Assembly (NCBI GenBank): GCA_947396885.1
Contig: OX377206.1
Coordinates: 47,537,631 to 47,601,630, forward strand
Direction: 5' to 3'
From: Heligmosomoides polygyrus polygyrus
Lineage: Eukaryota; Nematoda; Chromadorea; Rhabditida; Heligmosomidae
Length of the DNA: 64,000 nucleotides
Both the position numbers and the translations under genes were made by a program. How positions within the stretch are numbered: position 1 is the stretch's first letter; each line of letters opens with the position of its first letter. This document shows positions 15,490 to 30,960 of the stretch, one piece after another. The notes under the pieces were generated by a model. The model made no database searches. It saw only the letters and a program-made list of their open reading frames with translations, and was not told the origin of the DNA.

Positions 15490-16534
15490 TGAATTCCTTT
15501 GTTCGCTGGATGACGTCTGCGACACATACTCTGAATCCCGATGCATGTTTGACGACAACTGCGTCACGACCCCTTAATTCCTTTGTTCGCTGGATGACGT
15601 CTGCGGCACATACTCTGAATCCCGATACATGTTCGACGACGACAGCAGCACGTCCCTTGATCCCATCGTTAGCTGGACGACGCATTCGGCACATACTCTG
15701 AACACCGATGCATGTTTGACGACAACTGCGTCAGGACTCCTGAATTCCTTTGTTGGCTGGATGACGTCTGCGGCACATACTCCGAATCCCGATACATGTT
15801 TGACGACGAGTGCATCACGACTCCTGAATTCCTTTGTTCGCTGGATGACGTCTGCGACACATACTCTGAATCCCGATGCATGTTTGACGACAACTGCGTC
15901 ACGACACCTGAATTCCTTTGTTCGCTGGATGACGCATTCGGCACATACTCTGAATCCCGATATATGTTCGACGACGACTGCGGCACGTCTCTTGAACCCA
16001 ACCTTTGCTGGACGACGCATTCGGCACATACTCTGAATCCCGATGCATGTTTGACGACAACTGCATCACAACTCCTGAATTCCTTTGTTCGCTGGATGAC
16101 GTCTGCGGCACATACTCCGAATCCCGATACATGTTTGAGGACGAGTGCATCACGACTCCTGAATTCCTTTGTTCGCTGGATGACGTCTGCGACACATACT
16201 CTGAATCCCGATGCATGTTTGACGACAACTGCGTCACGACACCTGAATTCCTTTGTTCGCTGGATGACGCATTCGGCACATACTCTGAATCCCGATATAT
16301 GTTCGACGACGACTGCGGCACGTCTCTTGAACCCAACCTTTGCTGGACGACGCATTCGGCACATACTCTGAATCCCGATGCATGTTTGGCGAAGACTGCA
16401 GCAGGTCTCTTGAATCCCAGCGTTCGCAGGACGACGTATTCGGCACATATTCTGAACCCCGATGCATGTTTGACGACCAATGCAGCACGTCTCTTGAATC
16501 CGAACGTTCGCTGGACGACGCACATACTCTGAAT
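15490..16534. repeat. Long-range copy of the 5,320-6,360 block
   Basis: About 1 kb here matches about 5,320-6,360 at a fixed offset of 10,174 bp. Both copies share the rare variant ttgaggacga (5,961 and 16,135) and a second rare variant giving R instead of T in one frame. The match weakens after 16,534, where one copy continues with the 77-bp monomer and the other does not. Confidence 0.8.
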
Positions 16535-17297
16535 CCCGATGCATGTTTGACGACAACTGCGTCACGACACCTGAATTCCTTTGTTCGCTGGATGACGCAT
16601 TCGGCACATACTCTGAATCCCGATATATGTTCGACGACGACTGCGGCACGTCTCTTGAACCCAACCTTTGCTGGACGACGCATTCGGCACATACTCCGAA
16701 TCCCGATACATGTTTGACGACGAGTGCATCACGACTCCTGAATTCCTTTGTTCGCTGGATGACGTCTGCGACACATACTCTGAATCCCGATGCATGTTTG
16801 ACGACAACTGCGTCACGACACCTGAATTCCTTTGTTCGCTGGATGACGCATTCGGCACATACTCTGAATCCCGATATATGTTCGACGACGACTGCGGCAC
16901 GTCTCTTGAACCCAACCTTTGCTGGACGACGCATTCGGCACATACTCTGAATCCCGATGCATGTTTGGCGAAGACTGCAGCAGGTCTCTTGAATCCCAGC
17001 GTTCGCAGGACGACGTATTCGGCACATATTCTGAACCCCGATGCATGTTTGACGACCAATGCAGCACGTCTCTTGAATCCGAACGTTCGCTGGACGACGC
17101 ACATACTCTGAATCCCGATGCATGTTTGACGACAACTGCGTCACGACACCTGAATTCCTTTGTTCGCTGGATGACGCATTCGGCACATACTCTGAATCCC
17201 GATATATGTTCGACGACGACTGCGGCACGTCTCTTGAACCCAACCTTTGCTGGACGACGCATTCGGCACATACTCCGAATCCCGATACATGTTTGAC
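16140..17297. repeat. 579-bp higher-order repeat, two tandem copies
   Basis: Segments at about 16,140-16,718 and 16,719-17,297 are offset by 579 bp and carry the same order of monomer variants. A partial third copy follows to about 17,500. Junction positions are approximate because they fall inside monomers. Confidence 0.8.
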
Positions 17298-20200
17298 GAC
17301 GAGTGCATCACGACTCCTGAATTCCTTTGTTCGCTGGATGACGTCTGCGACACATACTCTGAATCCCGATGCATGTTTGACGACAACTGCGTCACGACAC
17401 CTGAATTCCTTTGTTCGCTGGATGACGCATTCGGCACATACTCTGAATCCCGATATATGTTCGACGACGACTGCGGCACGTCTCTTGAACCCAACCTTTG
17501 CTGGACGACGCATTCGGCACATACTCTGAATCCCGATACATGTTCGACGACGACTGCGACACGTCTTCTGAATCCCGATGCATGTTTGACGACAACTGCG
17601 TCACGTCTCTTAAATCCCATCGTTCACTGGACGACGTCTGCGGCACATACTCTGAATCCGTACGCACGTTGATCGACGTCTGGGGCACGTCCTCTGAATC
17701 CCGATGCATGTTTGGCGAGGACTGCGACGCGTCTTCTGAATCCTGATGCAGGTTTGGCGACGACTGCTGCACGTCTCTTAAATCCCAGCGTTCGCAGGAC
17801 GACGTATTCGGCACATATTCTGAACCCCGATGCATGTTTGACGACAACTGCATCACAACTCCTGAATTCCTTTGTTCGCTGGATGACGTCTGCGGCACAT
17901 ACTCTGAATCCCGATACATGTTCGACGACGACAGCGGCACGCCCCTTGATCCCAACGTTAGCTGAACGACGCATTCGGCACATACTCTGAATCCCGATGC
18001 ATGTTTGACGACGTCTGCGACACGTCTTCTGAATCCCGATGCATGTTTGGCGAGGACTGCGGCAGCTCTCTTGAATCCCAGCGTTCGCTGGACGACGTGT
18101 TCGGCACATATTCTGAATCCCAATACATGTTCGAGGACGACTGCGGCACGTCTCTTGAACCCAACCTTTGCTGGACGACGTATTCGGCACATATTCTGAA
18201 CCCCGATGCATGTTTGACGACAACTTCATCACGACTCCTGAATTCCTTTGTTCGCTGGATGACGTCTGCGGCACATACTCTGAATCCCGATGCATGTTTG
18301 GCGAAGACTGCAGCAGATCTTTTGAATCCCAGCGTTCGCAGGACGACGTATTCGGCACACACTCTGAATCCCGATGCATGTTTGGCGAAGACTGCAGCAG
18401 GTCTCTTGAATCCCAGCGTTCGCAGGACGACGTATTCGGCACATATTCTGAACCCCGATGCATGTTTGACGACAACTTCATCACGACTCCTGAATTCCTT
18501 TGTTCGCTGGATGACGTCTGCGGCACATACTCTGAATCCCGATACATGTTCGACGACGACAGCGGCACGTCCCTTGATCAAAACGTTAGCTGGACGTCGC
18601 ATTCGGCACATACTCTGAATCCCGATATATGTTCGACGACGACTGCGGCACGTCTCTTGAACCCAACCTTTGCTGGACGACGCATTCGGCACATACTCTG
18701 AATCCCGATGCATGTTTGGCGAAGACTGCAGCAGGTCTTTTGAATCCCAGCGTTCGCAGGACGACGTATTCGGCACACACTCTGAATCCCGATGCATGTT
18801 TGGCGAAGACTGCAGCAGGTCTCTTGAATCCCAGCGTTCGCAGGACGACGTATTCGGCACATATTCTGAACCCCGATGCATGTTTGACGACAACTGCGTC
18901 ACGATTCCTGAATTCCTTTGTTCGCTGGATGACGTCTGCGGCACACACTCTGAATCCCGATGCATGTTTGGCGAAGACTGCAGCAGGTCTCTTGAATCCC
19001 AGCGTTCGCAGGACGACGTATTCGGCACATATTCTGAACCCCGATGCATGTTTGACGACAACTTCATCACGACTCCTGAATTCCTTTATTCGCTGGATGA
19101 CGTCTGCGGCACATACTCTGAATCCCGATACATGTTCGACGACGACAGCAGCACGTCCCTTGATCCCATCGTTAGCTGGACGACGCATTCGGCACATACT
19201 CTGAATCCCGATACATGTTCGACGACGACTGCGACACGTCTTCTGAATCCCGATGCATGTTTGACGACAACTGCGTCACGTCTCTTAAATCCCATCGTTC
19301 ACTGGACGACGTCTGCGGCACATACTCTGAATCCGTACGCACGTTGATCGACGTCTGGGGCACGTCCTCTGAATCCCGATGCATGTTTGGCGAGGACTGC
19401 GACGCGTCTTCTGAATCCTGATGCAGGTTTGGCGACGACTGCTGCACGTCTCTTAAATCCCAATGTTCGCTGGACGACGTATTCGGCACATATTCTGAAT
19501 CCCGACGCATGTTTTACACTGCGGCAAGCGTCTTGAACACAACGTTCGCTGGACGACGTATTCTGCTCATTTTCTGAACCCCGATGCATGTTTGATAACC
19601 TCTGCGACACGTCTTTTGAATACCGATGCAGGTTTGGCGACGACTGCGGCAGGATTCTTGAATCGCAATATTTGCTGGATGACGCATTCGGCACATACTC
19701 TGAATCCCGATATATGTTCGACGACGACTGCGGCACGTCTCTTAAATCCCATCGTTCACTGGACGACGTCTGCGGCACATATTTGAATCACGACGCATGT
19801 TTGATAGCGTCTTCGACACGTCTTCTGAATCCCGATGCTGGTTTGGCGACGACTGCAGCAGGTCTCTTGAATCCCAGCGTTCACAGGACGACGTATTCGG
19901 CACATATTCTGAAACCTCATACATGTTCGACGACTGCGGCACGTCCCTAGATCCCAACGTTAGCTGGACGATGCATTCGGCATATACTCTGAACACCGAT
20001 GCATGTTTGACGACAACTGCGTCAGGACTCCTGAATTCCTTTGTTGGCTGGATGACGTCTGCGGCACATACTCCGAATCCCGATGCATGTTTGACGACGA
20101 GTGCATCACGACTCCTGAATTCCTTTGTTCGCTGGATGACGTCTGCGACACATACTCTGAATCCCGATGCATGTTTGACGACAACTGCGTCACGACACCT

Positions 20201-23200
20201 GAATTCCTTTGTTCGCTGGATGACGCATTCGGCACATACTCTGAATCCCGATATATGTTCGACGACGACTGCGGCACGTCTCTTGAACCCAACCTTTGCT
20301 GGACGACGCATTCGGCACATACTCTGAATCCCGATGCATGTTTGGCGAAGACTGCAGCAGGTCTCTTGAATACCAGCGTTCGCAGGACGACGTATTCGGC
20401 ACACACTCTGAATCCCGATGCATGTTCGACGACGACTGCATCACGACTCCTGAATTCCTTTGTTCGCTGGATGACGTCTGCGGCACATACTCTGAATCCC
20501 GATGCATGTTTGACGACGTCTGCGACACGTCTTCTGAATCCCGATGCATGTTTGGCGAGGACTGCGGCACGTCTCTTGAACCCAACCTTTGCTGGACGAC
20601 GCATTCGGCACATACTCTGAATCCCGATTCATGTTCGACGACGACAGCGGCACGTCTCTTAAATCCCAGCGTTAGCTGGACGACGTATTCGGCACATACT
20701 CTGAATCCCGATGCATGTTTGACGACCAATGCAGCACGTCTCTTGAATCCGAACGTTCGCTGGACGACGCACATACTCTGAATCCAGATACATGTTCGAC
20801 GACGACAGCGGCACGCCCCTTGATCCCAACGTTAGCTGAACGACGCATTCGGCACATACTCTGAATCCCGATGCATGTTTGGCGAGGACTGCGGCAGCTC
20901 TCTTGAATCCCAGCGTTCGCTGGACGACGTGTTCGGCACATATTCTGAATCCCAATACATGTTCGACGACGACTGCGGCACGTCTCTTGAACCCAACCTT
21001 TGCTGGACGACGCATTCGGCACATACTCTGAATCCCGATGCATGTTTGGCGAAGACTGCAGCAGGTCTTTTGAATCCCAGCGTTCGCAGGACGACGTATT
21101 CGGCACACACTCTGAATCCCGATGCATGTTTGGCGAAGACTGCAGCAGGTCTCTTGAATCCCAGCGTTCGCAGGACGACGTATTCGGCACATATTCTGAA
21201 CCCCGATGCATGTTTGACGACAACTTCATCACGACTCCTGAATTCCTTTGTTCGCTGGATGACGTCTGCGGCACATACTCTGAATCCCGATACATGTTCG
21301 ACGACGACAGCGGCACGTCCCTTGATCCCATCGTTAGCTGGACGACGCATTCGGCACATACTCTGAATCCCGATACATGTTCGACGACGACTGCGACACG
21401 TCTTCTGAATCCCGATGCATGTTTGACGACAACTGCATCACAACTCCTGAATTCCTTTGTTCGCTGGATGACGTCTGCGGCACATACTCTGAATCCCGAT
21501 ACATGTTCGACGACGACAGCGGCACGCCCCTTGATCCTAACGTTAGCTGAACGACGCATTCGGCACATACTCTGAATCCCGATGCATGTTTGGCGAAGAC
21601 TGCAGCAGGTCTCTTGAATCCCAGCGTTCGCTGGACGACGTATTCTGCTCATTTTCTGAACCCCGATGCATGTTTGATAACCTCTGCGACACGTCTTTTG
21701 AATACCGATGCAGGTTTGGCGACGACTGCGGCAGGATCCTTGAATCGCAATATTTGCTGGATGAAGAATTCGGCACATACTCTGAATCCCGATATATGTT
21801 CGACGACGACTGCGGCACGTCTCTTAAATCCCATCGTTCACTGGACGACGTCTGCGGCACATATTTGAATCACGACGCATGTTTGATAGCGTCTTCGACA
21901 CGTCTTGTGAATCCCGATGCTGGTTTGGCGACGACTGCAGCAGGTCTCTTGAATCCCAGCGTTCACAGGACGACGTATTCGGCACATATTCTGAACCCCG
22001 ATGCATGTTTGACGACAACTGCATCACGACTCCTGAATTCCTTTGTTCGCTGGATGACGTCTGCGGCACATACTCTGAATCCCGATACATGTTCGACGAC
22101 GACAGCGGCACGCCCCTTGATCCCAACGTTAGCTGAACGACGCATTCGGCACATACTCTGAATCCCGATGCATGTTTGACGACGTCTGCGACACGTCTCT
22201 TGAACCCAACCTTTGCTGGACGACGCATTCCGCACATACTCTGAATCCCGATGCATGTTTGGCGAAGACTGCAGCAGGTCTCTTGAATCCCAGCGTTCGC
22301 AGGACGACGTATTCGGCACATATTCTGAACCCCGATGCATGTTTGACGACAACTGCATCACAACTCCTGAATTCCTTTGTTCGCTGGATGACGTCTGCGG
22401 CACATACTCTGAATCCCGATATATGTTCGACGACGACTGCGGCACGTCTCTTGAACCCAACCTTTGCTGGACGACGCATTCGGCACATACTCTGAATCCC
22501 GATGCATGTTTGGCGAAGACTGCAGCAGGTCTCTTGAATCCCAGCGTTCGCAGGACGACGTATTCGGCACATATTCTGAACCCCGATGCATGTTTGACGA
22601 CAACTGCATCACAACTCCTGAATTCCTTTGTTCGCTGGATGACGTCTGCGGCACATACTCTGAATCCCGATATATGTTCGACGACGACTGCGGCACGTCT
22701 CTTGAACCCAACCTTTGCTGGACGACGCATTCGGCACATACTCTGAATCCCGATGCATGTTTGGCGAAGACTGCAGCAGGTCTCTTGAATCCCAGCGTTC
22801 GCAGGACGACGCACGTCACATACTCTGAACCCCGATGCATGTTTGACGACAACTGCGTCACGACTCCTGAATTCCTTTGTTGTCTGGATGACGTCTGCGG
22901 CACATACTCCGAAGCCCGATACATGTTCGACGACGAGTGCATCACGACTCCTGAATTCCTTTGTTCGCTGGATGACGTCTGCGACACATACTCTGAATCC
23001 CGATGCATGTTCGACGACGACTGCATCACGACTCCTGAATTCCTTTTTCGCTGGATGACGTCTGCGACACATACTCTGAATCCGTACGCACGTTGATCGA
23101 CGTCTGGGGCACGTCTTCTGAATCCCGATGCATGTTTGGCGAGGACTGCTGCAGCTCTCCTGAATCTCAGCGTTCGCTGGACGACGTATTCGGCACATAA

Positions 23201-25708
23201 TCTGAACCCCGATGCATGTTTGACGACAACTGCATCACGACTCCTGAATTCCATTGTTCGCTGGATGACGTCTGCGGCACATACTCTGAATCCCGATACA
23301 TGTTCGACGACGACTGCGGCACGCCCCTTGATCCCAACGTTAGCTGAACGACGCATTCGGCACATACTCTGAATCCCGATGCATGTTTGGCGAGGACTGC
23401 GGCAGCTCTCTTGAATCCCAGCGTTCGCTGGACGACGTGTTCGGCACATATTCTGAATCCCAATACATGTTCGACGACGACAGCGGCACGTCCCTTGATC
23501 ACAACCTTTGCTGGACGACGCGCTCGGCACATACTCTGAATCCCGATGCATGTTTGGCGAAGACTGCAGCAGGTCTTTTGAATCCCAGCGTTCGCAGGAC
23601 GACGTATTCGGCACACACTCTGAATCCCGATGCATGTTTGGCGAAGACTGCAGCAGGTCTCTTGAATCCCAGCGTTCGCAGGACGACGTATTCGGCACAT
23701 ATTCTGAACCCCGATGCATGTTTGACGACAACTGCATCACAACTCCTGAATTCCTTTGTTCGCTGGATGACGTCTGCGGCACATACTCTGAATCCCGATA
23801 TATGTTCGACGACGACTGCGGCACGTCTCTTGAACCCAACCTTTGCTGGACGACGCATTCGGCACATACTCTGAATCCCGATGCATGTTTGGCGAAGACT
23901 GCAGCAGGTCTTTTGAATCCCAGCGTTCGCAGGACGACGTATTCGGCACACACTCTGAATCCCGATGCATGTTTGGCGAAGACTGCAGCAGGTCTCTTGA
24001 ATCCCAGCGTTCGCAGGACGACGTATTCGGCACATATTCTGAACCCCGATGCATGTTTGACGACAACTGCATCACAACTCCTGAATTCCTTTGTTCGCTG
24101 GATGACGTCTGCGGCACATACTCTGAATCCCGATACATGTTCGACGACGACAGCGGCACGCCCCTTGATCCCAACGTTAGCTGAACGACGCATTCGGCAC
24201 ATACTCTGAATCCCGATGCATGTTTGACGACGTCTGCGACACATCTTCTGAATCCCGATGCATGTTTGGCGAGGACTGCGGCAGCTCTCTTGAATCCCAG
24301 CGTTCGCTGGACGACGTGTTCGGCACATATTCTGAATCCCAATACATGTTCGACGACGACAGCGGCACGTTCCTTGATCACAACGTTAGCTGGACGACGC
24401 ATTCGGCACATACTCTGAATCCGATTCAGGTTTGGCGACGGCTGCAGCAGGTCTCTTGAATCCCAGCGTTCACAGGACGACGTATTCGGCACATATTCTG
24501 AACCCCGATGCATGTTTGACGACAACTGCATCACGACTCCTAAATTCTTTGTTCGCTGGATGACGTCTGCGACACATACTCTGAATCCCGATGCATGTGC
24601 GACGACGACTGCATCACGACTCCTGAATTCCTTTTTCGCTGGATGACGTCTGCGACACATACTCTAAATCCGTACGCACGTTGATCGACGTCTGGGGCAC
24701 GTCTTCTGAATCACGATGCATGTTTGGCGAATACTGCAGCAGGTCTCTTGAATCCCAGCGTTCGCTGGACGACGTATTCGGCACATATTCTGAACCCCGA
24801 TGCATGTTTGACGACAACTGCATCACAACTCCTGAATTCCTTTGTTCGCTGGATGACGTCTGCGGCACATACTCTGAATCCCGATACATGTTCGACGACG
24901 ACAGCGGCACGCCCCTTGATCCCAACGTTAGCTGAACGACGCATTCGGCACATACTCTGAATCCCGATGCATGTTTGGCGAGGACTGCGGCAGCTCTCTT
25001 GAACCCAACCTTTGCTGGACGACGCATTCGGCACATACTCTGAATCCCGATGCATGTTTGGCGAAGACTGCAGCAGGTCTTTTGAATCCCAGCGTTCGCA
25101 GGACGACGTATTCGGCACACACTCTGAATCCCGATGCATGTTTGGCGAAGACTGCAGCAGGTCTCTTGAATCCAAGCGTTCGCAGGACGACGTATTCGGC
25201 ACATATTCTGAACCCCGATGCATGTTTGACGACAACTTCATCACGACTCCTGAATTCCTTTGTTCGCTGGATGACGTCTGCGGCACATACTCTGAATCCC
25301 GATACATGTTCGACGACGACAGCGGCACGTCCCTTGATCTCATCGTTAGCTGGACGACGCATTCGGCACATACTCTGAATCCCGATACATGTTCGACGAC
25401 GACTGCGACACGTCTTCTGAATCCCGATGCATGTTTGACGACAACTGCGTCACGTCTCTTAAATCCCATCGTTCACTGGACGACGTCTGCGGCACATACT
25501 CTAAATCCGTACGCACGTTGATCGACGTCTGGGGCACGTCCTCTGAATCCCGATGCATGTTTGGCGAGGACTGCGACGCGTCTTCTGAATCCTGATGCAG
25601 GTTCGACGACGACAGCGGCACGCCCCTTGATCCCAACGTTAGCTGAACGACGCATTCGGCACATACTCTGAATCCCGATGCATGTTTGACGACGTCTGCG
25701 ACACATCT

Positions 25709-28700
25709 TCTGAATCCCGATGCATGTTTGGCGAGGACTGCGACGCGTCTTCTGAATCCTGATGCAGGTTTGGCGACGACTGCTGCACGTCTCTTAAATC
25801 CCAATGTTCGCTGGACGACGTATTCGGCACATATTCTGAATCCCGACGCATGTTTTACACTGCGGCACGCGTCTTGAACACAACGTTCGCTGGTCGACGT
25901 ATTCTGCTCATTTTTTGAACCCCGATGCATGTTTGATAACCTCTGCGACACGTCTTTTGAATACCGATGCAGGTTTGGCGACGACTGCGGCAGGATTCTT
26001 GAATCGCAATATTTGCTGGATGACGAATTCGGCACATACTCTGAATCCCGATATATGTTCGACGACGACTGCGGCACGTCTCTTGAACCCAACCTTTGCT
26101 GGACGACGCATTCGGCACATACTCTGAATCCCGATGCATGTTTGGCGAAGACTGCAGCAGGTCTTTTGAATCCCAGCGTTCGCAGGACGACGTATTCGGC
26201 ACACACTCTGAATCCCGATGCATGTTTGGCGAAGACTGCATCACAACTCCTGAATTCCTTTGTTCGCTGGATGACGTCTGCGGCACATACTCTGAATCCC
26301 GATACATGTTCGACGACGACAGCGGCACGCCCCTTGATCCTTACGTTAACTGAACGACGCATTCGGCACATACTCTGAATCCCGATGCATGTTTGACGAC
26401 GACTGCGACACATCTTCTGAATCCCGATGCATGTTTGGCGAGGACTGCGGCAGCTCTCTTGAATCCCAGCGTTCGCTGGACGACGTGTTCGGCACATATT
26501 CTGAATCCCAATACATGTTCGACGACGACAGCGGCACGTTCCTTGATCACAACGTTAGCTGGACGACGCATTCGGCACATACTCTGAATCCCGATTCAGG
26601 TTTGGCGACGGCTGCAGCAGGTCTCTTGAATCCCAGCGTTCACAGGGCGACGTATTCGGCACATATTCTGAACCCCGATGCATGTTTGACGACAACTGCA
26701 TCACGACTCCTAAATTCTTTGTTCGCTGGATGACGTCAGCGGCACGTACTCTGAATCCCGATGCATGTTTGACGGCTTCTGCGACACGTCTTCTGAATCC
26801 CGATGCATGTTTGGCAAGGACTGCGGCACGTCTCTTGAATCCCAGCGTTCGCTGGAAGACGTATTCAGCACATATTCTGAAACCCCATACATTTTCGACG
26901 ACTGCGGCACGTCCCTAGATCCCAACGTTAGCTGGACGACGCACGTCACATACTCTGAACCCCGATGCATGTTTGACGACAACTGCGTCACGACTCCTGA
27001 ATTCCTTTGTTGTCTGGATGACGTCTGCGGCACATACTCCGAATCCCGATACATGTTCGACGACGAGTGCATCACGACTCCTGAATTCCTTTGTTCGCTG
27101 GATGACGTCTGCGACACATACTCTGAATCCCGATGCATGTGCGACGACGACTGCATCACGACTCCTGAATTCCTTTTTCGCTGGATGACGTCTGCGACAC
27201 ATACTCTGAATCCGTACGCACGTTGATCGACGTCTGGGGCACGTCTTCTGAATCCCGATGCATGTTTGGCGAAGACTGCAGCAGGTCTCTTGAATCCCAG
27301 CGTTCGCAGGACGACGTATTCGGCACATATTCTGAACCCCGATGCATGTTTGACGACAACTGCATCACAACTCCTGAATTCCTTTGTTCGCTGGATGACG
27401 TCTGCGGCACATACTCTGAATCCCTATACATGTTCGACGACGACAGCGGCACGCCCCTTGATCCCAACGTTAGCTGAACGACGCATTCGGCACATACTCT
27501 GAATCCCGATGCATGTTTGGCGAGGACTGCGGCAGCTCTCTTGAATCCCAGCCTTCGCTGGACGACGTGTTCGGCACATATTCTGAATCCCAATACATGT
27601 TCGACGACGACAGCGGCACGTCCCTTGATCACAACGTTAGCTGGACGACGCATTCGGCACATACTCTGAATCCCGATGCATGTTTGGCGAGGACTGCGGC
27701 AGCTCTCTTGAATCCCAGCGTTCGCTGGACGACGTGTTCGGCACATATTCTGAATCCCAATACATGTTCGACGACGACAGCGGCACGTCTCTTGATCACA
27801 ACCTTTGCTGGACGACGCATTCGGCACATACTCTGAATCCCGATGCATGTTTGGCGAAGACTGCAGCAGGTCTTTTGAATCCCAGCGTTCGCAGGACGAC
27901 GTATTCGGCACACACTCTGAATCCCGATGCATGTTTGGCGAAGACTGCAGCAGGTCTCTTGAATCCCAGCGTTCGCAGGACGACGTATTCGGCACATATT
28001 CTGAACCCCGATGCATGTTTGACGACAACTTCATCACGACTCCTGAATTCCTTTGTTCGCTGGATGACGTCTTCGGCACATACTCTGAATCCCGATACAT
28101 GTTCGACGACGACAGCGGCACGTCCCTTGATCCCATCGTTAGCTGGACGACGCATTCGGCACATACTCTGAATCCCGATACATGTTCGACGACGACTGCG
28201 ACACGTCTTCTGAATCCCGATGCATGTGTGACGACAACTGCGTCACGTCTCTTGAATCCCATCGTTCACTGGACGACGTCTGCGGCACATACTCTGAATC
28301 CGTACGCACGTTGATCGACGTCTGGGGCACGTCCTCTGAATCCCGATGCATGTTTGGCGAGGACTGCGACGCGTCTTCTGAATCCTGATGCAGGTTTGGC
28401 GACGACTGCTGCACGTCTCTTAAATCCCAATGTTCGCTGGACGACGTATTCGGCACATATTCTGAATCCCGACGCATGTTTTACACTGCGGCACGCGTCT
28501 TGAACACAACGTTCGCTGGTCGACGTATTCTGCTCATTTTTTGAACCCCGATGCATGTTTGATAACCTCTGCGACACGTCTTTTGAATACCGATGCAGGT
28601 TTGGCGACGACTGCGGCAGGATTCTTGAATCGCAATATTTGCTGGATGACGAATTCGGCACATACTCTGAATCCCGATATATGTTCGACGACGACTGCGG

Positions 28701-30960
28701 CACGTCTCTTGAACCCAACCTTTGCTGGACGACGCATTCGGCACATACTCTGAATCCCGATGCATGTTTGGCGAAGACTGCAGCAGGTCTTTTGAATCCC
28801 AGCGTTCGCAGGACGACGTATTCGGCACACACTCTGAATCCCGATGCATGTTTGGCGAAGACTGCATCACAACTCCTGAATTCCTTTGTTCGCTGGATGA
28901 CGTCTGCGGCACATACTCTGAATCCCGATACATGTTCGACGACGACAGCGGCACGCCCCTTGATCCTTACGTTAACTGAACGACGCATTCGGCACATACT
29001 CTGAATCCCGATGCATGTTTGACGACGACTGCGACACATCTTCTGAATCCCGATGCATGTTTGGCGAGGACTGCGGCAGCTCTCTTGAATCCCAGCGTTC
29101 GCTGGACGACGTGTTCGGCACATATTCTGAATCCCAATACATGTTCGACGACGACAGCGGCACGTTCCTTGATCACAACGTTAGCTGGACGACGCATTCG
29201 GCACATACTCTGAATCCCGATTCAGGTTTGGCGACGGCTGCAGCAGGTCTCTTGAATCCCAGCGTTCACAGGGCGACGTATTCGGCACATATTCTGAACC
29301 CCGATGCATGTTTGACGACAACTGCATCACGACTCCTAAATTCTTTGTTCGCTGGATGACGTCAGCGGCACGTACTCTGAATCCCGATGCATGTTTGACG
29401 GCTTCTGCGACACGTCTTCTGAATCCCGATGCATGTTTGGCAAGGACTGCGGCACGTCTCTTGAATCCCAGCGTTCGCTGGAAGACGTATTCAGCACATA
29501 TTCTGAAACCCCATACATTTTCGACGACTGCGGCACGTCCCTAGATCCCAACGTTAGCTGGACGACGCACGTCACATACTCTGAACCCCGATGCATGTTT
29601 GACGACAACTGCGTCACGACTCCTGAATTCCTTTGTTGTCTGGATGACGTCTGCGGCACATACTCCGAATCCCGATACATGTTCGACGACGAGTGCATCA
29701 CGACTCCTGAATTCCTTTGTTCGCTGGATGACGTCTGCGACACATACTCTGAATCCCGATGCATGTGCGACGACGACTGCATCACGACTCCTGAATTCCT
29801 TTTTCGCTGGATGACGTCTGCGACACATACTCTGAATCCGTACGCACGTTGATCGACGTCTGGGGCACGTCTTCTGAATCCCGATGCATGTTTGGCGAAG
29901 ACTGCAGCAGGTCTCTTGAATCCCAGCGTTCGCAGGACGACGTATTCGGCACATATTCTGAACCCCGATGCATGTTTGACGACAACTGCATCACAACTCC
30001 TGAATTCCTTTGTTCGCTGGATGACGTCTGCGGCACATACTCTGAATCCCTATACATGTTCGACGACGACAGCGGCACGCCCCTTGATCCCAACGTTAGC
30101 TGAACGACGCATTCGGCACATACTCTGAATCCCGATGCATGTTTGGCGAGGACTGCGGCAGCTCTCTTGAATCCCAGCCTTCGCTGGACGACGTGTTCGG
30201 CACATATTCTGAATCCCAATACATGTTCGACGACGACAGCGGCACGTCCCTTGATCACAACGTTAGCTGGACGACGCATTCGGCACATACTCTGAATCCC
30301 GATGCATGTTTGGCGAGGACTGCGGCAGCTCTCTTGAATCCCAGCGTTCGCTGGACGACGTGTTCGGCACATATTCTGAATCCCAATACATGTTCGACGA
30401 CGACAGCGGCACGTCTCTTGATCACAACCTTTGCTGGACGACGCATTCGGCACATACTCTGAATCCCGATGCATGTTTGGCGAAGACTGCAGCAGGTCTT
30501 TTGAATCCCAGCGTTCGCAGGACGACGTATTCGGCACACACTCTGAATCCCGATGCATGTTTGGCGAAGACTGCAGCAGGTCTCTTGAATCCCAGCGTTC
30601 GCAGGACGACGTATTCGGCACATATTCTGAACCCCGATGCATGTTTGACGACAACTTCATCACGACTCCTGAATTCCTTTGTTCGCTGGATGACGTCTTC
30701 GGCACATACTCTGAATCCCGATACATGTTCGACGACGACAGCGGCACGTCCCTTGATCCCATCGTTAGCTGGACGACGCATTCGGCACATACTCTGAATC
30801 CCGATACATGTTCGACGACGACTGCGACACGTCTTCTGAATCCCGATGCATGTGTGACGACAACTGCGTCACGTCTCTTGAATCCCATCGTTCACTGGAC
30901 GACGTCTGCGGCACATACTCTGAATCCGTACGCACGTTGATCGACGTCTGGGGCACGTCC
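25709..30960. repeat. 2,626-bp higher-order repeat, two near-identical tandem copies
   Basis: Copies at 25,709-28,334 and 28,335-30,960 share every variant I compared. These include the diagnostic gctggtcgacg and ttttttgaacccc near 25,890-25,920 and 28,516-28,546, and the loss-of-satellite motif gttttacactgcggc. A third partial copy starts at 30,961 and departs at about 31,149, where gctggacgacg returns. The near identity implies a very recent duplication or an assembly artefact. Confidence 0.9.
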
